DNA from: Perilla frutescens | Taxonomy: Eukaryota > Streptophyta > Magnoliopsida > Lamiales > Lamiaceae | Reading direction: 5' to 3' | NCBI GenBank assembly: GCA_026008535.1 | Contig: BRKX01000014.1 | Location: 6,881,001-6,945,000, forward strand | DNA: 64,000 nucleotides | In this document: positions 22,792 through 35,344 of the stretch, one piece after another | Layout of the letters: each line of letters opens with the position of its first letter | Position numbering within the stretch: the first letter of the stretch is position 1 | Program-made: the position numbers and the translations under genes | Notes under the pieces: generated by a model | Told to the model about the DNA's origin: nothing | The model's input: only the letters and a program-made list of their open reading frames with translations | Database searches by the model: none

Positions 22792-23163
22792 ATGGATTCA
22801 TCCAAATTCCCTCAAGGCAGTGATGAGTGCAGCAGCAGCGAGTCGGGGTGGACCGCGTACATAGCTTCACCGGAGAACGAAGATGACCGAGACGACGATC
22901 AAGATCGCAGCAAAGATGAAGCAGAAGAAGACCACGAGGTAGAAGCTGAGAGTGATGATTCAATGGCTTCTGATGCAACCTCTGGTCCGAGCTATCAGCA
23001 TGGGAATTTCAACAAACATTACGGCTTGCAGCGACATGCAAAGAGTGAGAATGAGAGAAAACAGAAAGAGCTAAAAGAGAAAGACAAGAAACAACATGCT
23101 CATGAGAAGATTAAGGCAGCAAAAGACAAGACACACAGTGCTACAAGGTCGAAAAAGAGGTAA
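22792..23163 (+). CDS. SOFL: SOB FIVE-LIKE (SOFL) protein
   Basis: A 123-residue intronless frame. Near the N-terminus CSSSESGWTAYI (residues 13-24) is the SOFL domain A. DDSMASDATSGP (residues 55-66) is domain B. These two short motifs define the plant SOB5/SOFL family, whose overexpression raises cytokinin content. Between them is an acidic stretch (DDRDDDQDRSKDEAEEDHE). The C-terminal third is Lys/Arg-rich and ends SATRSKKR, which could act in nuclear localisation. There is no signal peptide or membrane helix. In Arabidopsis, SOFL1 is, as I recall, the neighbour of GNAT1. Here GNAT1 is the next plus-strand gene, with a retrotransposon between. Confidence 0.9.
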   Translation: MDSSKFPQGSDECSSSESGWTAYIASPENEDDRDDDQDRSKDEAEEDHEVEAESDDSMASDATSGPSYQHGNFNKHYGLQRHAKSENERKQKELKEKDKKQHAHEKIKAAKDKTHSATRSKKR

Positions 23164-23374
23164 ACACGACAAAATCTTTTTTAGCGAGATAAGTATATAT
23201 ATAAGGATTAACGCAGGAGCAATACATTTTTCTGTTTGTTGATTCAATAAAACAGAAAGAATCGAAATCAGACAGTCTACATGTACGAGTACAAGCTGCT
23301 GCGGCTGTCTGAATTTTTTTTATTAACTGTGAAATCTGTTGAGCAGCTGTATCCATTTCACATGTTATTCTTGT

Positions 23375-23416
<42 letters not shown>

Positions 23417-24358
23417 AGTACTATGCAAATGAATATGATTGGCCTTTCTGCAGCAGCGATAATTGTTTTGCATAATCACATAAAAATCCAGTGTTCATGG
23501 ATTGGCAGTGAGATATTATATGTTGTATATTTCACATTAACTATCTAATTGGGCCAAAAAAAATCAAGAGATAAGGCCCATTGTGTGGTGGTGTTCAAGA
23601 CTCTTGGCCCACTGTGACGAACTTCAAAGTTTAAATTAAGGGATAAAACCATTTTATTTTCATTTAGAGAAGTACAACAGAAAAATCCCTAATATCAGTG
23701 AACAAAAAAGAACTTATTTTAGATTATTTAAAATTCACACATATTAAACTATAATATCTTCACAAATTATTTTTGCGTGAATTGATGACGAGAAATATAT
23801 AGGCTTTATATAAGAATTTAGAGTAAATTCAAAAGTAAAAAAGTTGTATTAAAAAGAAAACTCAGTATCTCGTGTTTTTTCACACTTTGTTTGAATTCAG
23901 TCAAAGTAAACAGAAGATATATATTTCCTATTGATTAATTAAACAGGAAATGGAATTTGAGAATTTGATTTTTGAAGCGGATGGATTCAATTTTTGAGTC
24001 AAGCCGATTTAGATTTTTCAAATGTGTTCTGCTTTATTTCTTAATATATATATTTTTTAATTAGCTTGTCGCACAAAAGAACTTTTTGAAGTTCCCGTAG
24101 AAAGATTTCCCTAAAAAAAGGCTTCGAATTGAAAAAAAAAATACATGAGGAATTAAAAATCAATTAGTTATTTTAATTTTTTTGACGAGCCTCACCCCAA
24201 GGTTATTTTGAGCATTTGTATATATTTAATCCTCAATTATCAACCATATTCTTCCTCCCATTCACACGACACGAGATCGTCTATTACCAATGATGGACCT
24301 AGAGGGGCACTCACCCCCGTTTTTTTACCATGTCTTCATTAACGAGCAGTGTTGAAGA
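23164..24358. other. SOFL 3' flank and intergenic sequence
   Basis: Contains a (TA)n run near 23379-23405 in the presumed 3' region of SOFL, then AT-rich sequence without coding signal up to the target site of Copia 2. Confidence 0.5.
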
Positions 24359-24363
24359 GTCGA

Positions 24364-25218
24364 TGTTGTGGTATCGCCTAATCGGAGATTATACTACTTG
24401 GTTCCCTAGTTCTTGCGGTCTCACCCACACGCTACTCAAGTAGCGAGACCCAAAGAAAGGAGAAAGAAAATATACACGAGCTATTACAGACTATTACAGT
24501 AAATGTTGCAAAGCAGGGTTTCAATCTTTAGATGCAACTCGATCTTTTTAGCTTGGAAAGGCCTTAGAGGTGTAGGTCTTATGGACCTACAAGATTTCTT
24601 CACAGGCAAAGGGGCTGTACTTAGCCAAATCTGCACACACGTGAAACACAGAAAGTTAGAGCAGAAATATAGAGCAATGCACAAATAACAGAAGGAATAA
24701 GCCAGAGATAGCAGAGATTAGAAGGTAATCGGTGGGAAAAGTGTCCAAGAGACACGGTGGCTCAGATTTTCCCACAAACAACGGCGGAAGCAACTCCGGC
24801 GACAGAAAGTGCCTAGACCAGGGGGAAGGGGAAGAGGAAGCGGTGGCTAGGGTTTGAAAGGGGGCGGCGGAGCTCAAACTTTCTCTCTCAACACAAGCTT
24901 CTCCCAACACTCATATGCCAACCAGGAATCACAACTCAAGATTCTGGCAAGAGAAACCGTGGGAGCAAGCTGAGAAAATCCAGAAAGAGAGAGAGAGAGA
25001 GTATGCTAGATAGATTCGTGAGGTGAGCGATAATTGAGGAGGGGATCCATCTCTAGGTTATAGAGGCTTCTAGAGCATCGAGAAGCAGCAGCTTCCATTA
25101 TGAGGAGTAAAGAGGGAGATGGACCGTCGGGTAGGGTTAGGGGTTTAGGGCTTGGGTCGGGTTAGATATTTATTTAGGAGCTGGGCCGAGTGAAATAGCA
25201 ATTGGGCCAACACCAACA
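24364..25218 (-). repeat. 3' LTR of Copia 2 (855 bp)
   Basis: Starts TGTTGTGGTATCGCC on the plus strand and ends CCAACACCAACA. It matches 34188-35061 along its whole length. An identical 66-codon frame in both copies is simply LTR sequence. Confidence 0.92.
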
Positions 25219-25569
25219 TTTCCACCTTTGACCCTATTGGTATTTCCTGTCACCATGGAGTTACCTGCCAAAAGCAAAACAAAGGAATATCATCATTGCC
25301 ATTTAATTTTTACTCTTAAGTTTATCACAAAGACAGACTAAGAGAAGGAAGAAGAAATACTATGCGTATTCAATTCAGTCTCAACACAAGAGACCAACCC
25401 AATAAAACTGTAACAAGTCTCAGGTCAGAAGGAATATTGACCTTCATTGAACAATGTTACACCTAGCATATGTACCAAGGAAATCACCAAAAAGGACTCA
25501 CTGCCTTGAGGGGCAACACAGAGCATTCAAGATTACAAGTCCAGCGAATGCTCAACTTCCTACTGTAGC

Positions 25570-27048
25570 TCAACCCAAATCCATGTTAAGGGATTTCTTG
25601 CAGGCATCCAGCTTTGCAACTGGAAGGCACTTGGTGCCCATGTCTGTTGGGTTGTACTCAGAAGGGATCTTATCAAGGAGGACTTCACCTTTTTCCTCAA
25701 TATCTCTTATAAAATGATATCTGACATCTATGTGTTTTGTTCTATCATGGAACACTGGGTTTTTACACAACTGTATTGCAGATTGACTGTCAGAGAATAG
25801 CATTGGTTTATCATCAATAAAATTTATTTCTGTTAACACACCATGTAACCATAATACTTCTTTAACTGCTTCTGTAGCAGCTATGTACTCTGACTCTGTT
25901 GTAGACAAGGCAACAATACTTTGTAGTTATGATTTCCAACTTATGCATGATCCACAAAGTGTAAACACATAGGAAGTGGTTGATTTTCTATGATCTTTGT
26001 CATTTGCATAATTAGAATCAACATAGCCAACACACTTCACTCCTTCAGATGTTTTAGAGAATTTTAACCCACATGACATTGTAGATTTAAGATATCTAAG
26101 CAACCATTTTAGTGCCTCCCAATGTGGCTGTCCAGGGTTTGCCATATACCTACTCAAACATGATACAACATAGGCAATATCAGGCCTAGTGCTGATCATT
26201 AGGTACATAACAGACCCTATTGCATTTGCATAGGAGACTCCAGACATTTTCTTTATTTCAGTCTCACTCCTAGGGCATTGGTCTTTACTAAGTATAAAAT
26301 GAGAAGCAAGGGGGATTGACACAGGTTTACAATCTTCCATGTTGAACTTTTTAAGAACTTGTTCTATATAGGAGGATTGATGCAGCATAAGAGTGTTATT
26401 TTTTCTATCCCTATCAATGTTCATGCCCAGTATCTTTCTAGCATCCCCAAGGTCCTTCATATTAAAATTAGAACACAAACAGGTTTGTACATGCTTTACA
26501 GTCTTCAAGCAAAGACTAATGAGAAGCATATCATCCACATACAAGAGAAGAAACATAGGCACACTGGACTGCATATAGTATAGACAGTGATCAAACTTGC
26601 TCCTAGTGAAGTTCATGTTTTTCATACAGTTGTTAAATTTGATGTTCCACTGTCTAGGGGATTGTTTCAAACCATACAAGGACTTTTTCAACAAGCAAAC
26701 ATGATTAGGGTGAGTTTTATCAACAAAGCCTTCAGGTTGGTTCATATAGATGTTGTTTTCAAGTTCTCCATGCAAAAAAGCAGTTGTAACATCCATTTGT
26801 TTTAGTTCTCAGTTGAAATGTGCAGTTAAAGCTAGCATAATTCTTACTGTGGTGAATTTGACAACAGGGGCAAATATTTCAGTGTAATCCACACCTTCCT
26901 TTTGAGTAAACCCCTTAGCCACCAACCTAGCTTTGTATCTCACATCATTTATTTCTTGTTTTATCTTAAAAAGCCATTTGCACTCAACAATTGAACATTC
27001 ATCAGGTTTTTCAACTAAGATCCATGTATTGTTTTCATACAATGAATC
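25570..27048 (-). pseudogene. Copia 2 pol, reverse transcriptase and RNase H part
   Basis: Reading from 27043 down, this holds the start of the reverse transcriptase (KARLVAKGFTQKEGVDYTE), MDVTTAFLHGELE, and the YVDDM catalytic box near 26540. RNase H follows, with LSTTESEYIAATEA and KHIDVRYHFIRD, to a terminal stop at 25570. Two internal stops lie at 26809 (TGA, where a Trp is expected) and 25927 (TAA). The frame continues from the upstream half once the nested insert and one target copy are disregarded. Confidence 0.92.
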
Positions 27049-30000
27049 TGTGACGCCCTAATCCCGAAATAGGAAAGAGTTTGTCACAAAATGAATTTTT
27101 AACTAATATTCCTAAATAAAGTATTTTAAAACAAATAGATAAACAATTCACAATATTTCTTTTTAAGGAAACGAGCTGCATTTCTTTTTTTTTTTTATTT
27201 AAAAAAAATAACTCCATTAGCATATCAATTTAACTCAAATGTTCACTGGTGCGTTTCAACTTGATAAATCAAGTTAACATTTCAAAAATTTAAATTTATT
27301 ATAAAGACATCAATCTACTAAAAGAAAGGTTTACAGGATCACAATCGGATATATATATATATATATAAATTAATCTCCCAATATTTAAATCAAATTCCAA
27401 AAGAATCTAACATACTTTAAAAATAAAATTTAAAAGTACCTCTACTTCTAAAAAGAGTCAAGTGAAATCTTAAGCGTACACATGCGTGACAATTAAAAAA
27501 AAAATAACGTGTAGCAGAAGCAATTAAAGAACTTAAAAACTTAATCCATTATATTCACCTAAGTTTGACCAAATAACCAATTTAATCAACAAATGGTCTA
27601 ACTTCAACTGTCATCGTCCTTCAACCAGCCTCAAACTCCATCACCTGAAATCATTTGAAAAATATTTAGGTTTGAGTGCCAGAAAACACTCAATGGGTAT
27701 AACATCTTTAAAATAATAGATACGCATGTAGTCGACATCAAAATGACGTCTAACACGTAGCATAGTGAACTGCACGCACTTGAGACATATGCCACATGGG
27801 CCTGCGTAGGATGTGACCACGTAACTGTGGGTGGCATTAACCACAACTGTAGGGTGGAATTAACCACAACTGTAGGTACGGTTCGTATCTTAGCCCTTTC
27901 GGCCTTGAATACTAATCGTAAACTGTAGGGTGATCACATAACAATAGGGTGGAGTAAAACCACAATTGAACTGTAGGCAAGTGACAATACAATTCACATT
28001 TGCACCATAGCACATATATTCACAAATTGCGAATAACATAAACATTTATAAACATCCTAACTTCGATATTTAACTCATGTAAACGTTAACATTTCATATA
28101 ACATTTGTAAGAAACATATAAACATATATGAAATATTTATAGGGTTTAAAGTTTAAATAATTAAGCCATATAAATAATGACATTAACTTCATAAATATTT
28201 TAAGATGAGTTTAGTTATAACTCACCTTAATGATATGGTGCTTATGAAATGCTGATTTGTATTGAAATGTTTAAACTGCTCCAAGCTTTGCTCCTTGGCC
28301 TATAAATCAACGAGACTCTAACTTAAGAACTCGTTTTGACTATAACTAATAACTAAAAATATAAATACATTAGTAAATGTGTATCTAACAGTCGACATCT
28401 AATGAACCTTATCAAGGGTAATCATACGTAAACCAAATAATACTCTATTTCGTATCATGATTGAATTTTCATATTAATACGTGAAGGGTTTCTATAGATT
28501 ATTTAGGAATTAAAACAATTTGAACAAGTTAATATAATTTTGAAATAAGGATCGAGGATTTAAATTATATTTTACTTCTTGAACTTCAAATTGTGCCTTT
28601 TATAAAATAATCAAAGGATTACCCTCACCTCATTATTAAAATATTATATACTCATTATACTCCATGCTTAATCAAATTAGCCTCTACAATTACTATCAAA
28701 GCTACTCAATTAAATTTATTCCCAAAAACCCAATAAATATTCATCAAACTCACAAACTAAAGCTTTCAGTCGACCCATATGTACGAAATCTTGTCACACA
28801 CTCTTTTCTCATTAAGAAACATCCCAAGACTTTCAATTTGATATACATTTATAGCTAGCAGCTCATGACCAACCCAACACATTCACAATCAACTAACTTT
28901 CCAAGCTTATTCCCTCACACCCTTAATTACAATATTCTAGCATTATTAACTTTTGCAACAGTGTATCAAAACTTAGAAGAATTCACATCAACCCACTTGT
29001 TCAAGTGTTCGGTCATCACACATATATCTCCGATACCCATGCACGGCCAACTCATATACCGCTTAGCTCTCACCCCCACCATCATTACATTACATACTAC
29101 ATTTAGTTTCTACATGCAGCACCTCCAAAATCGTGACATAATTATAAGAGATAAACGGATATAAAATAGCTGGGTTTTAAATGTGATTTTCCCACAATTT
29201 TTGATAGAAAAGAAAAATGATGGATCAAATAATATCCTAACTAAAATCTGAAACCATAGATGCGTAGCTCGTAAAAAGAGGTTCCTAACCGTGCATAAGT
29301 TGATAGATTTAGACTCTCTGAAGGATTGGAAGCAGGTTGTTCAAGCCGTAGCAGCAGCAGCTCCCCACTTCGTTGTTGGAAGGTGGTTTTTCGTCAACTT
29401 TCGATACAAAAATGGTAGATCAAATAACGTTCGATTTAAAATCTAAAGCCATATATGGATAGCTCGTAGGGAGAGGTTTCTTACCATCTATGGCATGTTA
29501 ACTTTTGATCACCGAAAAGGGCTGAAAACGTGTAGTCGAATTAGCAGCAGCTGCACAATTTTACGTTTGACAACATTTTACATCTAATTCAGATGTGGTT
29601 TCGATGGATCAAACGACTTCTGATTTATGATCGGAAGCTAGATATGCGTAGCCCTTAAGAAGAGCTTCGAAACGGTATAAAGTTGAGGCGAATCCAACAG
29701 TCGGATCATCCGAAAATCGCACCGCAAGTTGTCTGAGGCACATGGTGGCGGGACAGCAGCTCTCGGCTGTTCTTGCTTCCGTTTTCAACTTTCTGGACAT
29801 GTATTCGGACGAAATATTTTACAGCTACAATCTAATGGACTAGAGGAAGATTATAGTATAATTTTTGTAATTTTTAGTTACGATTTAATGGTCGAAAATG
29901 GTGATCGAATCTGTGGCTGTCGACGGTGGTGGAGAGGAGATGATCGAGTTTCTTTTTCTTTTTTTTCTCTCATTTTTTTTTCTATTTTTTTTTAAAGAAA

Positions 30001-30585
30001 TCCCACACCTCAACATACACGTACACTATATAACAAAAGGACAGCTGCACAATCCAAACTCATTCCACGTAGGTGAAATTGGTAGGCGGTCGACTGAAGT
30101 AAAGAAAAATTGAAGATAATTGTTCAAACTCAATTCCATTTTTTTTTTCGAAAAGAAATGAAATAAAAGCTTGATTTGGTAAAGCCAGGTGTGCAGCTAT
30201 ATATAATTAGATACATGTATATATATATATATATGTAATTATATGCATACATTCTAGAATATCAGGTGGACTAATCATTTGGGCCATTTACATTTAGTCC
30301 GAAATTTGACCATGAATTACTTATAACATTGACTTTGAAATTTGAATTAAATTTTAACTATCATAATTAATTTAGCATGAAATTAATTAATTTAGCAAGA
30401 AATAAGCTGGACACAATTTGTTTTAATAAAATAAATCCTTTAAAGGTCAAATAAATTCAAATGTAGATGATTTTGATCTCAAAGTAATGCTCTAGACGTC
30501 TTTTTTTTATATCACCGTCCTAAATTTTTAATATAAATTACTTAAATAAAATAAATTCCAAATGTATAATTTTTGGGCTGTTACA
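27049..30585. mobile_element. Solo-LTR-like element inserted in Copia 2 pol
   Basis: It begins TGTGACGCCCTAATCCCG and ends GGGCTGTTACA. These are end sequences typical of plant Ty3/Gypsy LTRs. It is flanked by the direct 5-bp duplication GAATC (27044-27048 and 30586-30590). No coding region, primer site or second LTR copy is visible in its 3537 bp. The simplest reading is a long solo LTR left by LTR-LTR recombination. Inside are short repeats (27820-27960, variants of ACCACAACTGTAGGGTGG) and a three-fold module near 29.2-29.7 kb. A non-coding LARD-like derivative is an alternative. Confidence 0.8.
29213..29690. repeat. Three diverged copies of a ~190-bp module in the solo LTR
   Basis: Recognisable cores begin near 29219, 29414 and 29603. 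Each has GATCAAA near its start, then a weakly conserved stretch, GCTCGTA- or GCCCTTA-type sequence, GAGGTT or GAGCTT and an ACC/ACGG tail. Segments rich in AGCAGCAG lie between them. Confidence 0.6.
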
Positions 30586-33419
30586 GAATCCATTTCACAA
30601 GACATGGCTTTTATCCATTTGTCAGATTCTGGAGAAGAAATTGCTTCTTTGTATGTTTTAGGTTCATATTTATCCACATTGTTGAACACATTAAAAGCAT
30701 ACATTGATAAATTGAAGTCATCATACTTAGCAGACAATCTGATGTTTCTTCAAGTCCTATTTCTTGTCAATTGATAGTTTACTAAGTTCTCATGCTCATT
30801 GCTTTCATGCTCAGAATCAGAACTTTCATTTTCAGAAACATTCATGTTAATGGACTCATTATTTTCAGTTTCATGAGAAGATACAGAGTTATTAACATTA
30901 TTGTTGTCATCTACATGATCATTCATAGTAGGATTATGCATGTCATTATCATGAAGGTTAGGGAAAGGAGGATCCACCTTAATGGTAACAGGGGTATAGA
31001 CAAAATCATGCACATTCTCCACCTCACATGGAGCAGCAGAGAGTGAGGATTTCAGAAGACAAGGAAAATCAATTTCATTAAATGTCACATCCCTGCTAAT
31101 GCATGTTTTAAAACCAGGTACAGACCTATCCCACAACCTATAACCTTTAATTCCCTCAGGGTAACCAAGAAAGATACACTTTCTAGACCTAGGTTCAATT
31201 TTACTCAACTTTTGGTAAACATATGCACTGCACCCAAAGACCCTCAAATTTGATAAGCATACAGGTTTGTTCCAGAACACACATTCAGGTTATTTTCCCA
31301 ACAAGCGAACAGAGGGGGATCTGTTTATTAAGTAGCATGAAGTCATCAAGGCTTCCCCCCAGAATTGCTTGTCAAGTCCAGAACCAGCAAGCAAGCTTCT
31401 AACCCTCTCTAGGAGGGTTCTGTTCATTCTCTCAGCAACCCCATTTTGCTGAGGGTTATAAGGCACAGATTTGTGCCTCTTGATTCCAAGATCAAAACAC
31501 CAATTATCCATGGATTTATTACAGAATTCTAAGCCATTATCTGTTCTTAGGCACTTAATGCTTTTATTAGTTTGGTTTTGTATTTCTGCAGACCACTTAG
31601 AGAATTTTTCAAAAACTTCAGATTTGTTTTTCATTAAAAATACCCAGGTTTTTCTTGAATAGTCATCAATAATGGACAAGAAATACAAATTTCCTCCGTG
31701 TGTGGGAACCTTTGCAGGTCCCCACACATCTGCATGCAAGTACTCAAGGATTTCTGAGCTCCTATGAGTTTTAGGATAAGGCACAAAGGCAGGGAAAGGA
31801 ACTTTGTGTTGTTTACCCATTAAGCATGGTTCACAGAAAGGAATGCTTGTCACTTTATCATTTTTGAATACACCAATTTTATTCAAGATATCAAGGCCTT
31901 TGTTGCTCATATGACCTAGCCTAGCATGCCATAATGCAGTTTTGTCAAAATGCACAAGGTTTGCAGATTGGACTGGCACAGAATAAGCAAGTACATCATA
32001 TAGGTCACCTTTTCTTGGAGCATCGAAATAGCATACAGAATCCCTTTTAAAATTGAAGCACTTGTCATTCACAGATCCAAACAACATTTGATCAGCCAAT
32101 TTTGACACAGAAAGGAGATTGAATTTTAATTTTGGAATATATCTAACATCATGCAGTGTTATCATGCTCTCATTTTCAAATTTTAAACATACATCTCCTT
32201 TACCAACAATCTCACAATGTTGGCCATCTGCTAAGGCAACAGATCCTGATTTCAAGAATTGAAGATTATGGAACATGTGCTTATGTGGGGTAACATGAAA
32301 AGTGCATCCTGAGTCAATTAACCATTCAGATTCATGCATGACCTTTGAAACAGCATTGGAATAATTAATGAATTGAAAGTCACATGCATTATGCACCATA
32401 TAGACACCACCATCTTCATCATACTCTTCATCTTTGTAAACATGATTAGTGGTTTGATCAAAGTGCATCACATTGTTTGCATGATTATTCCCAAAGTTCT
32501 TGTTTCTTTTTGGTTGCTTACACCTGTTAGAAAGGTGGCCAGGCTTTCCAAAGTTCCAACAGGTCTTTCTAGGCTTCATGTCTGAATTTTGAGAGTGATG
32601 GGCAAAGTTTTGGTTTCTTAAAGTATTTTGAAAAGTGTTTTGACCAAACTGATGGGACTGGTTATGATTTTTGGGATGAAGGGAATGAATTTCAACCAAA
32701 TTGTGGGTTCTATTGTTACTGGGGAGATTGTGTGCAAGATTAAATTCCCTCATGTGCCTCTCTACAGCTGTAACACTTGGATTTTCAGGATTAGCACCAT
32801 TAAAGGGTCTCCTAGGAGTGTTTCTGTTAACATATAAAATTTCATTTTGCAGAGATTTGGAATTCATCTTTTTTATCTCATTTTCTTTTGCTTTTAGACC
32901 AGACACAATCATATCACATGTGACTTTTGATCCCCCATATTTTAAGGCAGACTTAACTTCAGAGAAAGCTTCAGGTATGGCACCAAGGAGAATTTGAGGA
33001 GCATATTTTTCCAGAGTATCATCTTCAGCCAATTTTAAGTCTTTTAGAAGCTTGTTGAAATCTTCTATATTAGAATCAATATCTTTTGCAGAATCCATTT
33101 GAAAAGTCATAATTTGATTTTGTAAAGAATATGCAGACTCTTCAGATGTAGCAACACAAAGAGATGTCAAATTATCCCAAAGATCTTTAGCACACCTGTG
33201 GTGTGATACTTTTCTAACCACTGCACTACTTAGATTTAACAGAATAGTAGCTCTAGCACTAGCATTCAATTTTTGTTAGTTTTTATCAGGGTCAGATTCA
33301 TCAATTCTCTCAGGGATTGCATCTTGAAGATTTTCTTTTGTTAATATGCATTCAACCCTTGTTTGCCAATCACCAAAGTCATCTTTTCCATTAAAAGGCA
33401 CTGCATTCAATGTATTCAT
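30586..33419 (-). pseudogene. Copia 2 gag, protease and integrase part
   Basis: It starts MNTLNAVPFNGKDDFGDWQT at 33419. A gag domain follows. Next is a zinc-knuckle-like segment CWNFGKPGHLSNRC, in which the second Cys has become Phe. Then come the protease site (WLIDSGCTFHV), the integrase zinc-binding part (WHARLGHMSNKG) and the DDE core (IDDYSRKTW, RTDNGLEFCNK). Stops lie at 33276 (TAA), 31290 (TAA) and 30750 (TGA), all in one frame with no frameshift. The reading is cut in the codons just before the reverse transcriptase by the insertion at 27049-30585. Confidence 0.92.
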
Positions 33420-34174
33420 ATTGCCAGGCACAGGAATAGCCAAAGAACCACAGAAAACACAATGACAGCCTTTCAAACAATACCAAATCACACAATATTC
33501 AGGAGAAGAACTCCACAGACATTGAATCAAGTGCACAAGGGGAATCAAGTGCAGAGGCTAGCCCAGTTCTCAGCACAGATTGATCTGTGGAGCAGGGGGT
33601 CACTCTGGACAATCCCAAAACCTGATTCAGTATGATACTAACTCTTAAACAGAGTTAGTCACTGAAATAGAATTACAAACACTTTGAGGAGACCTCTCAG
33701 GTTCCAACCCCAAAACAAACAATCACCAAATCAGAAGTTCCAACAGGCAATTAACCAGCCAAAGAATGTTCTCAGAGATTCACAGAAGGCACAACAACAT
33801 ACAAAATAGCCCTCAAAACCCTCTGTTACACCTTATTCCGTTTTGCTAACCGGGCAACCCGCTTTGAGGAGACCCACAGGGAAATCCAGACGGTCCAGTC
33901 CGTAAGCAACAACAGAGGAAGGACTTTGAATGTCAAGGTGCACACAGACAAACAGAGAAAAGAAGCGGAAGCACAGAGAAAAGAGGCAGTATCGCAAAAA
34001 TACCACAGAGGAGACTAGGGTTTGAGGATTATACCAGAGCCGACCCTCCCAGGCAGGGAAGGGGTCGGACTTACTGTTTTTGGAGCCCGACGGGGGCGAG
34101 AGAGGCGCGGCCCTTACCGGCGGCGGGGTGAGTGAGATGGAGGCAAGGGGAGTGTCCCCGGCTAGACAAACCAG

Positions 34175-34186
34175 GCTCTGATACCA
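34175..34186 (-). other. Primer binding site of Copia 2
   Basis: TGGTATCAGAGC on the minus strand, directly inside the right-hand (5') LTR, complementary to initiator tRNA-Met. Confidence 0.88.
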
Positions 34187-34187
34187 C

Positions 34188-34802
34188 TGTTGTGGTATCG
34201 CCTAGCCGGAGATTACACTACTTGGTTCTCTAGCTCTTGCGGTCTCACCCACACGTTACTCAAGTAGCGAGACCCAAAGAAAGGAGAAAGAAAATACACA
34301 CGAGCTATTACAGACTATTACAGTAAATGTTGCAAAGCAGGGTTTCAATCTTTAGATGCAACTCGATCTTTTTAGCTTGGAAAGGCCTTAGAGGTGTAGG
34401 TCTTATGGACCTACAAGATTTCTTCACAGGCAAAGGGGCTGTACTTAGCCAAATCTGCACACACGTGAAACACAGAAAGTTAGAGCAGAAATATAGAGCA
34501 ATGCACAAATAACAGAAGGAATAAGCCAGAGATAACAGAGATTAGAAGGTAACCGGTGGGAAAAGTGTCCAAGAGACATGGTGGCTCAGATTTTCCCACA
34601 AACAACGGCGGAAGCAACTCCGGCGACAGGAAGTGCCCAGACCAAGGGAAGGGGAAGAGGAAGCGGTGGCTAGGGTTTGAAAGGGGGCGGTGGCGCTCAA
34701 ACTTTCTCTCTCAACACAAGCTTCTCCCAATACTCATATGCCAACCAGGAATCACAACTCAAGATTCCGGCAAGAGAAACCGTGGGAGCAAGCTGAGAAA
34801 AT

Positions 34803-34839
<37 letters not shown>

Positions 34840-35061
34840 GCTAGATAGATTCGTGAGGTGAGCGATAATTGAGGAGGGGATCCATCTCTAGGTTATAGAG
34901 GCTTCTAGAGCATCGAGAAGCAACAACTTCCATTATGAGGAGTAAAGAGGGAGATGAACCGTCGGGTAGGGTTAAGGGTTTTGGGCTTGGGCCGGGTTAG
35001 ATATTTATTTAGGAACTGGGCCGAGTGAAATAGCAATTGGGCCAACACTATTACACCAACA
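34188..35061 (-). repeat. 5' LTR of Copia 2 (874 bp)
   Basis: TG at 34188 and CA at 35061. It contains a longer (AG)n run (about 34807-34836) than the left copy and a small extra CTATTA-containing piece at its right end. It would hold the element's promoter, reading leftward, and ends about 280 bp before the GNAT1 ATG. Confidence 0.92.
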
Positions 35062-35344
35062 GTCGAAATGTAAGAGTAGAGGCACTGTTGAATCATTTTT
35101 TCCTGGCTGTTACCAACCATATTTTTCATGGCATTGAAAAAACTAAACAACATGCGAAATTCGAAATAGTGAGGTGTTGGTCTTCACAAATAAACTTTAA
35201 CCAAAGAGAAAAGAGACATGGCAACATAAAAACCACAAGTTCCAAATCTCATTCTCAGCAATATCCATCACATATATCCATCGTTATATTCGTAAACAAA
35301 TAAAAATATTGCAACAAAAACATACAAAAAAAAAAAACAGAGAA

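Larger units (their letters stand above)
24364..35061 (-). mobile_element. Copia LTR retrotransposon 2 (10.7 kb, minus strand)
   Basis: The outer ends are TG at 24364 and CA at 35061, with the 5-bp duplication GTCGA at 24359-24363 and 35062-35066. The element reads right to left: 5' LTR 35061-34188, primer binding site 34186-34175, a leader of about 750 bp, gag-pol from 33419 to 25570, purine tract 25234-25219, and 3' LTR 25218-24364. A 3.5-kb solo-LTR-like element (27049-30585) is inserted into pol. Without it the element is about 7.2 kb. Five internal stops disable the polyprotein. The two LTRs differ at roughly two dozen sites by eye, nearly all transitions, so the insertion is not very recent. 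Confidence 0.93.

Noticed and set aside
23281..23548. Frames of 64-112 codons around a TA run after SOFL
   Set aside because: Tyr-Ile repeats from a microsatellite.
24484..24688. Open frames of 61-66 codons repeated identically at 34308-34512
   Set aside because: They lie inside the two LTRs of Copia 2 and are conserved only because the LTRs are copies of each other.
28865..29164. 99-codon frame inside the nested insertion
   Set aside because: No family match; it lies in a non-coding LTR-like segment.
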